A DNA stretch of 64,000 nucleotides, from contig NC_084687.1 of the NCBI RefSeq assembly GCF_028389875.1, forward strand, positions 4,810,157-4,874,156, read 5' to 3'. The notes below the pieces were generated by a model, which saw only the letters and a program-made list of their open reading frames with translations, was not told the origin of the DNA and made no database searches. This document shows, one piece after another, positions 47,069-59,800 of the stretch (within the stretch, counting starts at the first letter, position 1; the number at the start of each line of letters is the position of its first letter). Made by a program: the position numbers and the translations under genes. The DNA is from Rhea pennata (lineage: Eukaryota > Chordata > Aves > Rheiformes > Rheidae).

Positions 47069-50000
47069 TTAACGTGCTGTCTGTGTTTTCCCCTCGCTAA
47101 GGGAAAGCCGGGAGCTGGCGTGTCAGCGCGGAGCGCGGTGCCGGGCAGCACTCCCTACCCGGAAGAGTTTGCCCGGGAGGAAGGAATACGATCCCCCCGC
47201 GGCGGAGGGAGCGGGAGCCGGGCGCGCTCCGCTTCCCGCGGCGCCGGCGGCCCGCTCCGTCGCGGGGAGGGCTCTGCGGCGCCGCCTCCGCCTCCTTTCC
47301 CACCCGGAAAGGTCAGCGCTGCCGTGGGGCCTCGGGGAGCCGGGAATAAGCTGGAGCGTGCCGCCGGGAGTCCTCTGCGGCGGCGAGAGCTCTGCTCCGG
47401 AAAGCCGCCTTTGCCGGGGCCGAGCGCCGGCGCTGGCGGGCTCCTTCGTTCCCGCGTCTAAAAATAAGCCGCTGGCCCTCGGGGCAGCGCGCCGCGGATC
47501 TGTTACCGCCGGAGGGGGTCCCGCCGGGAGCGCGGCGCCCGCCCCGGGCCTCGGAGCGACCTTTGCTCTTTGCGCGTCGGCTCCGGTGATCCGGTCTGGG
47601 CTCGGATTTCGGGCAGAAGGTGTCTGGTTTTAAGCGCGGTTTCCTAAGATGCTAATTAAGGACCCTGCTGCGGCAGCGAGAGCTTTACTGTCCCCTCTCG
47701 CCGCCGGCCCGCGGGGAGGCGGAGAGCGGCCCCCTCTCCAGCCCGCTGCCGGGGCCCTGCCGCACGCCCTGGGCGTTTCGGTGTTTTTCCTGCTGTCGTT
47801 GCTGCGAGTTGCAGAGCTCGGCAGAGCCGGCGCTCGCCTCGGCCCTCGCGGGCGGCGGAGGGGCCCGAGGCTGAGCCGGGAGGCGGCTTCGTCCCCCGAG
47901 CACCTTCCCGTCCCGGAGCAGAGCCCCGGCCCTGGGGCGCGCTCTGCGCGGTGCATGCCGAGGTTTGGGCTGTTGCAGGTGTGGCTTGGGGCAGGGACCG
48001 TGGTTTTCCGTGGGTGACGCTCCCGGTCGGGATCCGTCGGCGTGCCGTTAACCCCGCAGGCAGCTGCGCGCCGGGGAGCCGCGCTGAGCGCTGGCAGCAC
48101 GCACGGAAAGCGCTCCGTGAGCTATCGCCGCAGCTCACGAGTGGCAGCGCGCGGGGTCGTTTCTCTTTCTCCCTGCGATTCCCGACCTAGCACCGTCCAC
48201 GTCAGAGCTGTGCCCTCTGCGGGGGGCAAATGCGTGGAGGTGCCGGGAGCACCGATCCGCACCAGCCTCCACGATGGTGACGGCCGGGCGAGCAGCCCGG
48301 GGCACGGGCCGCGCTGGGACGGGGCTCGTGCTCCGGCGCCGGCGGGGTTTGGGGACGGCGGGCTTGGCTGGCGGCTCTGCCGGGGCGATGCCGGGAGCAG
48401 CTCGCCCGCGGAGCGGCCTCGAGTTGCAGGTGTGGAGGGCTGTCGGGCTGTGGGAACGCTTGCCGTGTGCGGTGTGAGGCCGTGCAGGAGAAAGCACGAG
48501 GCAGTCTCGCTGCTGCAAAACACAGGGGAAATGGCAGTAAGCCGCCTATGCAAATTCCTTAGTGCAGAGGATTCCTGTACTTGGTGAAGCTGGCAGAGCA
48601 ATCTGATTGCGTTTATTTGCCCGGGGACAGAGGGGGAAGCAGAGGTGAATCAGCTGAAGAGGCCTGGGACCGTAAACTTGGCTTCGCTATGGAAAAACTG
48701 AAGCTGATCCTTCCTGGGTGTCCTCACGCGGCCGCGGCCGTGAGTCACCGCATCCTGCTTGTGCGTGTGCCCGGGAAAGCGCAGGCACCGAAGCCGCCGT
48801 CGGGGAGGACGGGCCGCCGCCGAGCCGGCTCCGGGGAGCTCCGCGGAGGAGGCGCGTCCCTCCGTGCCCGTGCGCAGCCCAGGGACGCACCTGCGGCGCT
48901 GGAGGGACCGTTCCCGTGAGCGGAAACACCCGTGTCCCGGGTCACGCTGCGAAAGTGTGAAACTCCACAGCCTGCGTTTTCCGGTGTGACTAGTGCGAGT
49001 TATTTTTAGGTGTCCAAATGAAGCTTGTCTAAATGATGTCTTTGAGGTTTTTATTTGGGAGAGGAGGGGTAAAGTGTTGTTATTTCTCAAATGATGAATT
49101 GCTCGTAAAGCTGACCCCAAACGGACTGTGCAAAAGCAAATGGGACGACCAAAGCAGCTGACTGTAATCATCCAATATTTCCTCCTTGGAGAGCTGCAGA
49201 GCATCTGCGTGTCTGGGCGCGTGTCTCCCCCCGGACGTCTCGTGCACGCTCAGGGAAGGAAGGAGAAAGCAGCCAAGAGCCACTCGCCTCCCCTCGGGTG
49301 AAAGCTAGCTGTGTAACCTTGTGCTGCTTCTCCGTCCCCCGGGACGCGCTCCGCCGCCGAAGCCGTCGTGCTGCCTCCTGGCCTGCTGCTTTTGATCTCC
49401 TTCCGTTCGTTTTTCCCTTCTTTCGCCCGTGCCTGCCACGCCCTCCTCTTCCCGCGATGTGGAAGCGGGTGCAGGGGTGCCGGCGTGGGCATCGCGCGCC
49501 GGGTCCGTCCAGCCGCTTGGCACAGCCTCCGGGTGGAGCAAACGGCGTTTCCCTGTTTTCCCTTCCCGGCAGCATCCGCGGGTTCCCCCGCAGGGCAGGC
49601 AGCTGGGGCATCCTCGTGCTCCCGCAGCCGAACGCGAAACGCGTTCGGTGCTTGCAAGGTGCAGCAGCCGGGGCTGCGGCGGTGCTGCCCGAACGAGCCG
49701 GCGCGGCACCCCGGCACCGGCGCCCGCGCGCGGGGCGGCTGCAGAGGCTCGGGGCCGGGTCGCGGCGCGCCGGGCGATGCTGCGTGGGGCCTCGGGGGCG
49801 GAGGAAGGGGCGAATCCCGTCGGTGCGAGAGATGCCTTGCGCTGAGCGGGTTTTACATGTTTTTTCTTTTTTCTCTCTTTTTTTTTGTTTGTTTTGGGCT
49901 GGGTGGTGAAGCGGGTGAAGGCAGATAGCGGTGTTGGCCCGGCGCCAGCGGCACCTCCGCCTCCGGGAGCCGTGCCGGCCCGGAGGAGCGGCTCGGGCAC

Positions 50001-53000
50001 CGCCGGGTTGCGGAGCGCCAGCCGCGGGGCTCGTTCCCTACGGATCGCCTTCCTCTGTCTGCGCGGCGCTGCTCGCTGCCGGCGCGACGCCCCTAACGCC
50101 CGGATCGCTGCCGTAATCTCCTGCCCTATCGCTTCCAAAGCTGCTCTTATCCGCCGATTAGCGCCGGTGCTTAGCTCCCGCCCGGAGCAATGCCTGCGGC
50201 AGGCGGGAGCTGCCCGGGAGCCTCCAGGCCCCGCTAGCGCAGAGCAGGTAATGTGCGGCGGAGGGGCTCGGGGCGGGCGATGCCGGAGCTGCGGCAGGTT
50301 TTGCAGGGCTGCGAGCCGTGTGCGCGGCGGCGCAGCCTCGCCGGCGGATCGGGAACGGCCCCGCGGCCCCGCCGGGAGGGACGCCTGCGGGGGACCCTGT
50401 CCGGGGGAGAGGGGCGAGCCTGGCTGCTGGTGCAGCTGGGAGCCCTGGGGCGCTGGCGGGAGCGTGTGCGGAGCTGTGCAGGGGGTGGGATTGCCCCGGG
50501 AAGCGCCGGGAATGCCGGGGCCCCGCTCCCGCGGCGGCGGGGCCGGAGGGGCTCGTCCGTGCCGCCCGTGCGCCCGCCGGCCTCCCCGCGCGGGCTCCGC
50601 AGGGTGGCCCCGAGCGGCCGGTGCTCAGTTAAAGCCTGATAACGGTTCTGAAATGCGTTGACACCTGGTGGAGGCGGAGGCCCTAGTAACTCCGGGAAGG
50701 GGCGAGCGGCTGGCACTTGTGCAAAATGGAGGTCTGACAAAGAGGCTTATGCGTGTGGGCTTTTTCTTTTGCTTTTTTTAATTTCCCCCCCCCTTTTGTG
50801 CTTGCTTGCTTTTTTTTTTTTTTCCCCCTTCCACCCCCCTCCCCACCCCGTGCAGCCGTGCTCTCCTTGCACCCATCGTCCTGTCCCGGCCAGGCTGGAG
50901 CAGGGGCTTTCCCCTGCCCCAGGGGACGCAGCCGCGGGAATGCCGGGGCCGGGGGATGCCCCGGTGCCGGAGGAGCCCGAGCGCCCGCTGCCGCCCGGCC
51001 GCTCTGGCGCAGCTGCTCCGGCCGGGCGCTCCGCCAGCGGCGCCTCCCCTCGCCGGAGCTGCACTTCCCCCGGCCCCGTTCACGGGTGTGGGCGCATGTG
51101 GTTTTATTTTATTTTTATTTGTTTTTTTTTTTTTTTTTTTTAAACCAGATTCCTGCTATTTACTTAAGTAACTCGTCCTGCAGCCGCAGGATGCGCGGGG
51201 CGGCAGGGAGCGGCTTGCCCGGGACCCTGGGAATCTGGCAGCGCCGAGGGGGTCCGGGGGCGTCTGCGCACGCTCCCGCCGTGTTTCGCATTATCCCCAA
51301 CAACTGGCGCAGATTAGCTCCTCGTCCCCCCGGCCCTCCCCGTGCTCCCGTGGCCCATCTGGCTCCCTCCGCTTACTTATTGGTACATATTTTCCAGGCT
51401 CTGATTTGCCTCTTCGGCAAAGCTGCCGCTCTGCCCAGATTTGATCTCCCGATGATATCGCAGGCGTTGCTCTGCAAGGGTCTAATTTGGAGCCTGGGAT
51501 GCAGGCTTTCTTCCTTCGTATAAATATTGCCTTTCGGTCTTCTGCGTCTCTCCCGCTCTCCCTCCCTCCCTTTAATTAGACTTCTTACTGCATGGAACAG
51601 TTTGCAGTTATATATGGAAAACAGCCTACACTTTCCCAGGAGCGGGGCATGTCGGGAAGGGAAGCGGCGAGCGGCCGGCTCGCTCTCCCTGGGAGCGTGT
51701 GTGTTTTTCCTATCGCAGGCACACTTTTGCCGTCTTTTATTTTTTAACCCTTTGGGGAAAGGGGGGGGCGGCGCTCGCAGGCACCCCCAGTTCCTTACCT
51801 CCCCCCCCCCCAATCTCCCTTTGGACTTTTCAATGGAAAAATCCAGGCTTCTGGCTGGCTCGCTCCTCCGCGACTATCTCCTGTGCCGGCTCGCAGAAGT
51901 CAGCGGGCGCTCGGAGCGCCGTTCGCCTGGGGCGTGATCCGGAGTCGGGCTGCGCGGGAGCCCTGGGAGCTGCCGCAGCCCGGCGCGGCGCCGGAGGAGC
52001 TGCGCGGCGCCCGGAGTTGCAGGTTCGGGGAGGACTGTGTGCGTCCCGCGCCGCGTCCCTGCGGCTGCCGCCAGCCTCAGCGCCGGGCCCCCCGCGCCGG
52101 AGCCGGAGCCGGGCGGTGTTTCCCTTGCGGCCGGGCGCATCCCTCCCCTTTGGAGACCCTTCCTGGCGGGGTGGACGTGGCAGGGGGAGCCGCTGCCTTG
52201 CCCGGTGCCGTCGAACGACTTCTGCTTCCCCTGCCTCAGTTTCCCTTGCTGTAAATCGAGAAGGAGGTTTTATTTTGGAGGGGAGATTGTGTGGCTTTTT
52301 CTTTTCCCCCGCTTTTGCATGGGCTTTTTCGTTCCTCCCAGCGAGGCCGGAGGAGGCGGCTCATCTGGCGGAGCAGCGAGCGGGGAAGGTTAGCGGTGCG
52401 GTCAGGGAGCCGGAGCCGCGGGCGGGCACCCGCAGGCGCCTGCGGCACCGGGCCGCTTCTCGCGGCTCCTGTTGGGAGGAAGCGGCAGGGCCTATTTTAA
52501 GCCCCCGGGGATCTTCAGGGTAGGAATCCCCTGTCCCTGTGTAAGGCTGCTAAAAATAACGTGGCTGAACCCGCGCGTCCCGGCTGCTAGCGCTCCGGGA
52601 GGCGTTTTGCTTGCGAGACTCCCCCGTGCTCTCTAGGTTGGTTCTTGCTCGCTGCTTTTTATCTGTGTTTTTTTTTTTTTTTTTTTCCCCAAGCTAAGCT
52701 GTTTTCTCCGCTCCCTCGGTAGGGTGTGGAAAGGTGGGAGTGGGGGGCTCCCGGGCTCTTCCAGCCGCGGAGCCGGCGGGAGGAGGCTGCTGCTGCCGCC
52801 GCCTTCGGGCACGTCGCTGCCTCGGTTTCCCGGAGGGAGGCGCGGGAAAGCGCGCCCTGCTCCTGCCCCGGGACGGTGCCGCGCCGCGGGCCGGCTCTTG
52901 CTGCAGCCTGCCTCGCTTTGCACGCGCGCCCTCGCCTTTAGCGCTGTCCGGGGGGCTCGTGCCCGCCGCGCCGAGCGGCGCTCCGTGCCTGCAGGCTCTC

Positions 53001-53977
53001 CGCCCGAGCGCGGCCCCGGAGCAGCCGCGCGCTGTGCGGGCCTTTCCCCGAGCTCCTCCGACCTCGCCAGCTTTCCCATTGCAAAATGCAACCCGAAAGC
53101 AAGGCAGGAGCCTGCGGGGGCCGGCGCGGGCGCTGCCGGCCCCAGGGCCCTCGCCTCGGAGGGACCGCAAAACCGAGCCGACCGCAGGGAGGGCAGAGCG
53201 AGCTCGGGTGAAGCCGCCCAACGCGCGGGGGAGCTGGCGCCGCGTCGCCCGGCCCGCGGTGGCCGCGACGCTCGGGGCAGGAGGAGCCTCCTCCCCGGCG
53301 TGCGGGAGGAAGACGAAGGGGCGGGCGAGGATGAAGCCTCCCGCCTGGCCGGCCGAGGCGTCGCGTCGCCGGCGGGCATCGCCCGGCGCGGCGGAGCGAG
53401 ACCGGATCTGCCGCGGGTGGAGAGATGCTCGGCGCCGTCGCCCCTTCGAAGCCGCCCGGCGCTGCCGCTGCAGGTGCCGGCGGTGGCAGGAGCGGCCGGG
53501 TCCGGGTTCCTGCGTGCCGCTGGAGTGCTCCCCCCGCGACCTCCGCGCCGCCGCGCTACCTTGTAAAGCACAAAAGAATAATGAGAGGAGCCCGGGTGAT
53601 TTAGTGCAGGCGCCGGGAGAGAAATACCAAGGCCTTAGATGGAAACATTCCCCTTGACAGCTCGCCTGGAGACTCCCTCCTTTTGCTTTTTTTCCACCCC
53701 CCTGGAATTTTTCTGCCGCTGGCCGGGCCGTGGCGGTGGCGGAGGGGAAGCCCGGGGCGCGGGCCGATCCCCGAGCAGGGAGGCTGCCCAGCCCTGGTGC
53801 CGCGCCGCGCTCGGGTGCCTCTTGCCCGCGTACGTGTCTTGCCGGCGCTTGGGCAGCCGTGAGTCACCGGCCCCGCAGCGGGTTGCCTCCGCCGCTCGGG
53901 GAAGCGGCTTTCGGGGAGCCCGTCCCCACGGGACATCCCCCCCCCCGCCGCGGTCTGCTCTCTCCAGCCCCTGGCAT

Positions 53978-53979
<2 letters not shown>

Positions 53980-54021
<42 letters not shown>
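53980..54021 (+). repeat. Poly-A homopolymer (A42)
   Basis: Forty-two uninterrupted A. No retrogene body or target duplication is evident in the flanks, so it is better read as simple sequence than as a retroposed tail. Confidence 0.9.
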
Positions 54022-54024
<3 letters not shown>

Positions 54025-55713
54025 TTCTTGCTTTAGGAGGAAGCAGGGCAGTAGGGAAAAGTGAGCAGTGCCGGGTGTGTGCGCGCTGCGGGAGCCGGGC
54101 GTCTCGGGCGCTGCCGTGTGCTTCTCCCCGTTGCATCCCTGCCGCGCCGCCCCGGTTGCGTGCGCCGGGCCGGGCAGCTCCGTCCCCGCCGCCGCCCCCG
54201 GGAGCTGGTGAGCTGTCGGCCCCGTGCCTGCGGCGGTGGCGCTTGCGGGGTGGGATTTCTGCGTCGGCGGGGGCTGCGCCGAGAGCTGCGGGTTTGCGGC
54301 TGAAGGCAGCTGGCGGGGGGTGCGCGTACGGGTGCGGCGCTCGTGTTTTCCCTCGGCCCCCAGATCCGCGTGGTTTTGTGGATGTGAAAGCGAGGAGTGG
54401 GTGGGCCGAGCCAGGTGATGCGGCAGCTGCCGAGTCGCAGGCAGAGCCCGGAGCAGCCTGGCCGCCCCGCTGGTCCGGCAGCGATCGCCCGCGGGTGCGC
54501 GTCCGGGGAGGTCCGTGCCGCCCCGCGGGCTCTGCCCCGCTCTGCGGGGTGACCCGCGTGTGCAAGCGACGGCGAGCCCCTTGCACCACCCGCTTCCTTG
54601 CACGTGCCGGGCACTGTGTGCACGCGTGTTGCCGGGCCCCGGCAGCCGGAGCGTGCGCTCTCCCCGCTCCCGCCGCGTGCATCAGCGGAGGCGCGTGGGA
54701 GAAATATGACGGGCGCCGCCGTCCGTGGGCTCGGCAGGTGCCGCTCGACGGGGGCGACTCGCTTTCCGCGCTGCCCGCGCTAACGGGGTGCTCTCGTGCG
54801 CCCGCACCGCGCTTGCCGCCTCCGGCGTCCCCGCACGCGGACGGGGAGCTGTGCAGGAGTCGGCACTGCGCGGGGGCTCGGGAATTTTAACTCCCTGCGT
54901 TTTCTAGCTGCCCCAGTTGCTCCCGGCCCCGTGGCGGCAGCCGGTCCGCTGTGGGGGAAAGTGGGAAAAGCAGGAGCTGCGTGTCCATTGGGAAGCGTGC
55001 GCCAGCGGCCCTGCGGCAGCATGGGGTGTCCTGGCGAAGGAGCCCCAAGCTCTTCCTGGCCCTGCAGCAAATTCCCGGTGGGGTTTGTCTCCTTGCAGCC
55101 CAAACGTTGGTTCCCTGGCTGCAGCACCACCGGGTTGCGGCGCTGGGTTGCTTCTGTGCTTGACTCGGTTTCCCCCGGTGTGAAGCGTTGCAGCTCTCAG
55201 CCTTTGCCTGCGGACGTGCAAGGCCCTGGGACTTTCTCTGGGGTGTTTTTCTGGCTCCCTGCCCCAGCTGAAATGCCCTGGGGGTGCCCGCAACCTCCCC
55301 TTCCTGCAGGAGGAAGGCTGGGAGCTTCCTCACCCTCCTTGTCATCAGGGTGCCCCCCCCCGCCGCTGCGTTTTGGCTCCCGCTTCCCCTGCGGAGCTGG
55401 CCGCATGCGCAGCGCCGTGCACGTGGGCGCCGTGACCCGCGGGCGCTTCCCAGGCGGCTGGTGTCGTGGGGCTGCCCGCGGGCAGGCGCCGGCGTGGGGG
55501 CCATGCCGCCGTGCCGTCTCCTCCCGTGGGGCTCCGAGGCAGCGCCGCCCCGGCAAAGGAAACGGATGCCGCGGTGGGAGGAGGCGCTCGCGGCGGCGAG
55601 GAGGTGACGCTGCGGGAGCCCGCGGTGGGGTGGCCCCGGCCGGCTCCCTGCTCAGCCGTGGGGCTCGGGGAAGGAGAGCTGGGTTAGCAGGGGAATAGGG
55701 TGCGGCAGGGTGA

Positions 55714-55755
55714 GTGCACGGGGTGCTGGTGGTGCACGGGGTGCTGGTGGTGCAC
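55714..55755 (+). repeat. 18-bp tandem repeat, about 2.3 copies
   Basis: The unit gtgcacggggtgctggtg repeats at 55714 and 55732, with a partial third copy. Confidence 0.85.
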
Positions 55756-58700
55756 AGCACCGGTGCTGCTTCCCAGCCGAGCCTTGCCGGGGCAGTTGCA
55801 CCCGGGCTGCTGCGTGGATCAGCCCAGAGCTGGCCCAGAGGGGGCTTCCCGGGGGTTTCGGGACCGTTCTCTTCCCACGCTGGGGCCCGGGGCTCCCTTC
55901 GCTGCCCGCTCTGCGTGGACTCTGCTGCTCAGCGCGTCTCCTCCTTTCTCCGCCGCCAGCGAGCTCCGGAGGAAGCGCCATGTCCCGAGGGTGCAAATCC
56001 TCCCTAGGATGCGCCAGAGGTGCTGGCCCTCGTTGCGCCCGTGGCGCCTGCGCTTTTGCCCCCCACCCTCACCCCGTGTCACGTGCTGGGCTCCTTGCAC
56101 CAGCCTCTCTCCCCAGGAGCTTTTTTTTTTTTTAAAAAAAACCCCGCTGGCTCCTTGGCTCCCTCGCCAGGGCGGCGCGGGCAGCCGGCGCCGGAGGGGT
56201 TAACGCGCGCGGCGCGGCCGGCGGCTGCGGCGGCAGCTTGCCATGGGTGTTGCTGGGAATCGGCGCGCGTGTGCTGCCATCTGCACATTGCGATTTGGTG
56301 AGTGTGCAGGGGAGGGGCCCCGCGCGGCCCCCACCCCGCCGCGGGGCCGCCGGGCGGCGAGTGGGGCGGTGATCCGCTGCCCGCGCCTCCTTGGGCCGCT
56401 CGCCCCGTCTCGGGGCCGGCCGGAGACCCCTCGGGCATCGCCGCTGCCCGCGACGCCCGGGCAGCGAGTTTGCCGTGGCAACCTGCAGCAGCCGCCTCTC
56501 GCTGCCGCCCCGTCGGCAGAGCCGCCGAGGGCGAGATGGGGAAGCGGCGCGGGCTGCGCTTGCTCCCGCCCGGTGGGGTGCAGGGTGCAGGGCGCCGGGA
56601 GCTCGCGAGGCCGATGAGATGCCGGAGGGGCACCCGGAGAGAGAAGTCCCTTCCCCGCGGAGAGGGACCCGGTGCCCCGCGGCGGGGAGCTGGGCTGGCG
56701 CGTGCGTTCCCACGCGGGCCCCGAAACCTCACCGGTCTCTTTTCCTGCCCGCCAGGTTTAAGAGCGAGCAGGCAGTTTTTCCCTGCGTCCGCCCGGACGA
56801 GCCCGCGGCTCCTGTGCCGCCCGTGGGCGCTTGCGGCGCCGGCGCGCGTCTGTCCGCCCCGGCGGAGGTGTAATGCAGCCGTTTATTATTCCGGGCAGGT
56901 TTGTCTGCAGCACTGCATCGGCCTCGTCGCTCCTCGCCGGCTGCTCCCTCCTTCCGCTGCGCGTGTGCACGCTCCTTCCCGCCGCTGCCGCGCCGGAGCG
57001 AGCGGCTGCCCGCAAAACCCCGGACGGTGGCGGCCGCCGGCAGGCCGGGAGCGGGGAGCGCGGGGGGCCGCGCGCCCCGGCTGCGCTCTCCGCTCGCGCC
57101 GGGTTTGCTCGGCCTGGGCAGCGGTGGGACGTGTCCGCGGGGAGGGTTTCGCACCCGGCCGCCGCGGGCTGCCGGGATGCACGGTGTCTCGTCCGTCTTC
57201 CTTCCTCGCCGTCCCTTCAGCGAAGGAGACCCTTGGAAAGCACTTCTCCCTTTCCAGTGCTTAAGGGCTCTGGAAACTAATTATTATCGGAGTTGCAGGC
57301 GGTCTGCCGAATGCTGCCGGAGTCATTAGGAGCTCGTTAGCGCGTTAGCTGTTAGGGAAGCCCGAGCACAGCTCTCCTGCGCTCTCCGCTTGCCTGGGTT
57401 GCCTCCTTCCCAGCCTGGCCAGGGCGCGCGGGAGTCTGTCCCGTGCCGGCCGGACCGGGCAGGAAGGTGCTTGTGCCGCCCCGGGAGCCCCGGCTCCGTG
57501 GGGTGCCGGCGGTAGGGAAGGGTCCCCTGAGCAGGGTTGGCACGAGGATGCTCGGAGCATCCTCGGAGCTGCCGGCAGGAGCCTTCCCCCGCCACGCTCC
57601 CTCCTTCCTCCTTGCCCCGCGGAGCGAGTCCCCGGAGCTGCTGTGCTCGGAGGGACGGGAACCTCGCTGCGGGAGCGGGGTGATAATGACGGGTGCCCTG
57701 TGGGACTTTGCTGTTCCAGTATTAATTAGCAGCCTTTCTCTTAACCTCATGGCTGTCTTTGGAAGATACTGCTTGCTACGAAAGGGGAAAAAAACTGCGT
57801 GTGTTGAGGTGGGGGGAATTACTCTTTTTGCTTATTGATCAGCAGGAGGCTGCTTAATTGGATCTGCCGCCTCCTGCCTCCCGCCGGCGGGAGCTTTCAT
57901 GCCTTTCAGTGACAGATAAGCCCAGATGAGCCCGGCTCCCCGGAGGGGCCGCGGGGCGACCGGGCAGCGCCGGGGCCGCTGGCGAGCACCTCTCTGCTCC
58001 GCCGGGCTGGGAGACGCGGCCGCGGCATCGCCTGCCCCGAGGGCTTGGGTCGGTGCCCGCCGCCTCCTGCAAGCGCTGCAAGCTGTCCTGGGCAGGGGTG
58101 GGTGAGCGGTGCGCAGGCGCCCGTTGGCGATTTAGTGGGTTTTTTTTCTTTTTTCTTTTTTTTTCTCCCTGTTGTGGGTGTTTAGCACTGCTGCGGTCGG
58201 CGCTGGGAGCTGCCGTTCGCCGCGCAGCACCGAGCGGCGGCCGGGTTTGCCAGGGTCGCTGAAGGTGCGTGCGCTTGGCAGCTCGCCCCGCGGTCCGAGC
58301 CCTCTGCGCCGGCATCGGCGCTGCCTTAGGGGTTGGACCCCTTTCGCCGCTCGTTTATGTAGCTCTAGGAAACGCTTTCGTGGCTTCCTAGCGGACTCCT
58401 CTGGCCAGCCGTGCTCGGAGCATCCCCGCCGGGGGCTGAGCGCGGAGCAGGGCCCGAGGATGCTGCGGCAGGAGAAAGCCCCGGGGCTGGGGCGTGGGAG
58501 CCTCCCCGCTCCCTCCACGGCTTTCGCGGCCGCCGGCATCCTCCGGCAGGGAAACCTCGTCCCGGGATGCCCCGGGAGCGGGCAGGGGCGCAGGGCTCGC
58601 TCGGGCACCCCGGCGCTCGGAGCAGCGTAACCGTAGTACGAGCGGGCTTCCCGCGACGGTGCGTGAGAGGATGTGATTAATGTAAAAGCCTCTTTATTTT

Positions 58701-59288
58701 AGAGAAACGTGGGGGTTTTAGTAGCTTCTCCGGGTTCCTGACAAGCGTCTCCGATTAAAAGCCTGCTTGGCGCTCCGAGCCCCGTCGTCTTGGTGCTGAC
58801 AGCTAAATCGATGGGATGTTGTCGCTTACCTGTTGCCAGCGTCGTTACCCGGCTCTGCTTCCCCGGGACGGCAGAGCGCCGTGAGGAAACAGCTGTTTTC
58901 CACTCCCAAGGTGTATTTTTAAACCCAATAAAAGGGAGTAATTTTCTGGGCTGGACAGCTGGGGGCTGAGTGAAGAACCACCCGGCGGCTCTTCCTGCCG
59001 CCCCGGCCGCGGGGCTGCTCCTCCCGTCGGCAAGCCGCCCGGGCCCTCGCGTCCGCCGTGCCCGTAAACCCGCTCCCAGCGCAGCCGAGGTGATCCAGCG
59101 CCTGCCGGCGCGGGATCCCGTCCGGGGCCGGGGCGCTCCGGCGCCGCGCGAGCATCTCTGCCCCACGTTGCCTCCCGGTAGTTTTTTGTGGACCGGTGCT
59201 CCCCATCCCGGGGGGCTCGCATATTTATTAGCCGACCTCTCGGGCCTCCTAATGACTATATTTTTGTTTTGCATCTCTGCTTTTGCAG

Positions 59289-59604
59289 CTCCAGTTGCTG
59301 TGGTATCCAGGGAACCCTCCTCCTTCTCCGGGAGATGCACGCTGGTCGTTGCTAAGGTCGCTTCCACAGTAACATGCACATCCTGTTTACACCTTTATCC
59401 GGAGAAGTTGGGCTTGGCTAGAAGCACCCGCTTCACCTGGGAAGCTCCCGCAGGAAGCACCCGCTTGCCCCCGCTGCGTCTGCAGGGCCGCAGAGCGGGG
59501 CTGCCGCCGAGGATCGCCCGCGGGAGCCTCGCGGCCCGGAGGCGAGACACTAGGATCCCGTTCTCCCGAGACGTTACCGCCATCGGCGTGGCTGCGTCGG
59601 CGCG
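59289..59604 (+). other. ATP2B4: ATP2B4 exon 2, 5' untranslated part
   Basis: The acceptor has a branch-like taatgac and a T-rich tract ending tttgcag at 59288. The leader carries two short upstream open frames, 59335-59355 (6 codons plus stop) and 59374-59421 (15 codons plus stop). Both close well before the main ATG and may reduce translation. Confidence 0.7.
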
Positions 59605-59800
59605 ATGACGAACAACGTGGCTGACCACCACCCTGGGAACTCGGTTGCTGAAGGCAACCATGAGGGGGACTTTGGTTGCTCCATTGTGGAGCTGAGGAAC
59701 CTCATGGAGCTGAGGAGCGGCGAGGCGGTCGCCAGGCTCAACGACTCGTACGGAGGCGTGCAGAACATCTGCAAGAGGTTGAAGACGTCGCCCGTGGAAG
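59605..59800 (+). CDS. ATP2B4: ATP2B4 first coding exon
   Basis: Encodes residues 1-65 plus one base and ends gtggaag|gtaagg (59800/59801). The variable start [19 protein letters not shown] is followed by the conserved PMCA N-terminal cytosolic region. Human PMCA4 also begins MTN. Confidence 0.95.

Larger units (their letters stand above)
42641..59288 (+). other. ATP2B4: ATP2B4 intron 1 (predicted), about 16.6 kb
   Basis: GC-rich throughout, with dense CpG and many G/C homopolymers near the 5' end: C15-A15 at 43344-43373, G17 at 43542-43558, G14 at 43584-43597. It also holds a TA microsatellite (47036-47068), tandem duplications at 45434 and 55714, and A42 at 53980. No coding exon is recognised. 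The long open frames on both strands have repetitive Gly/Ala/Arg/Pro composition. Candidate alternative first exons and a GATA site are described in the findings. Confidence 0.55.

Noticed and set aside
53635-54890. Long frames crossing the A42 run
   Set aside because: Poly-Lys or poly-Phe from a homopolymer with unrelated GC-rich flanks; not protein-like.
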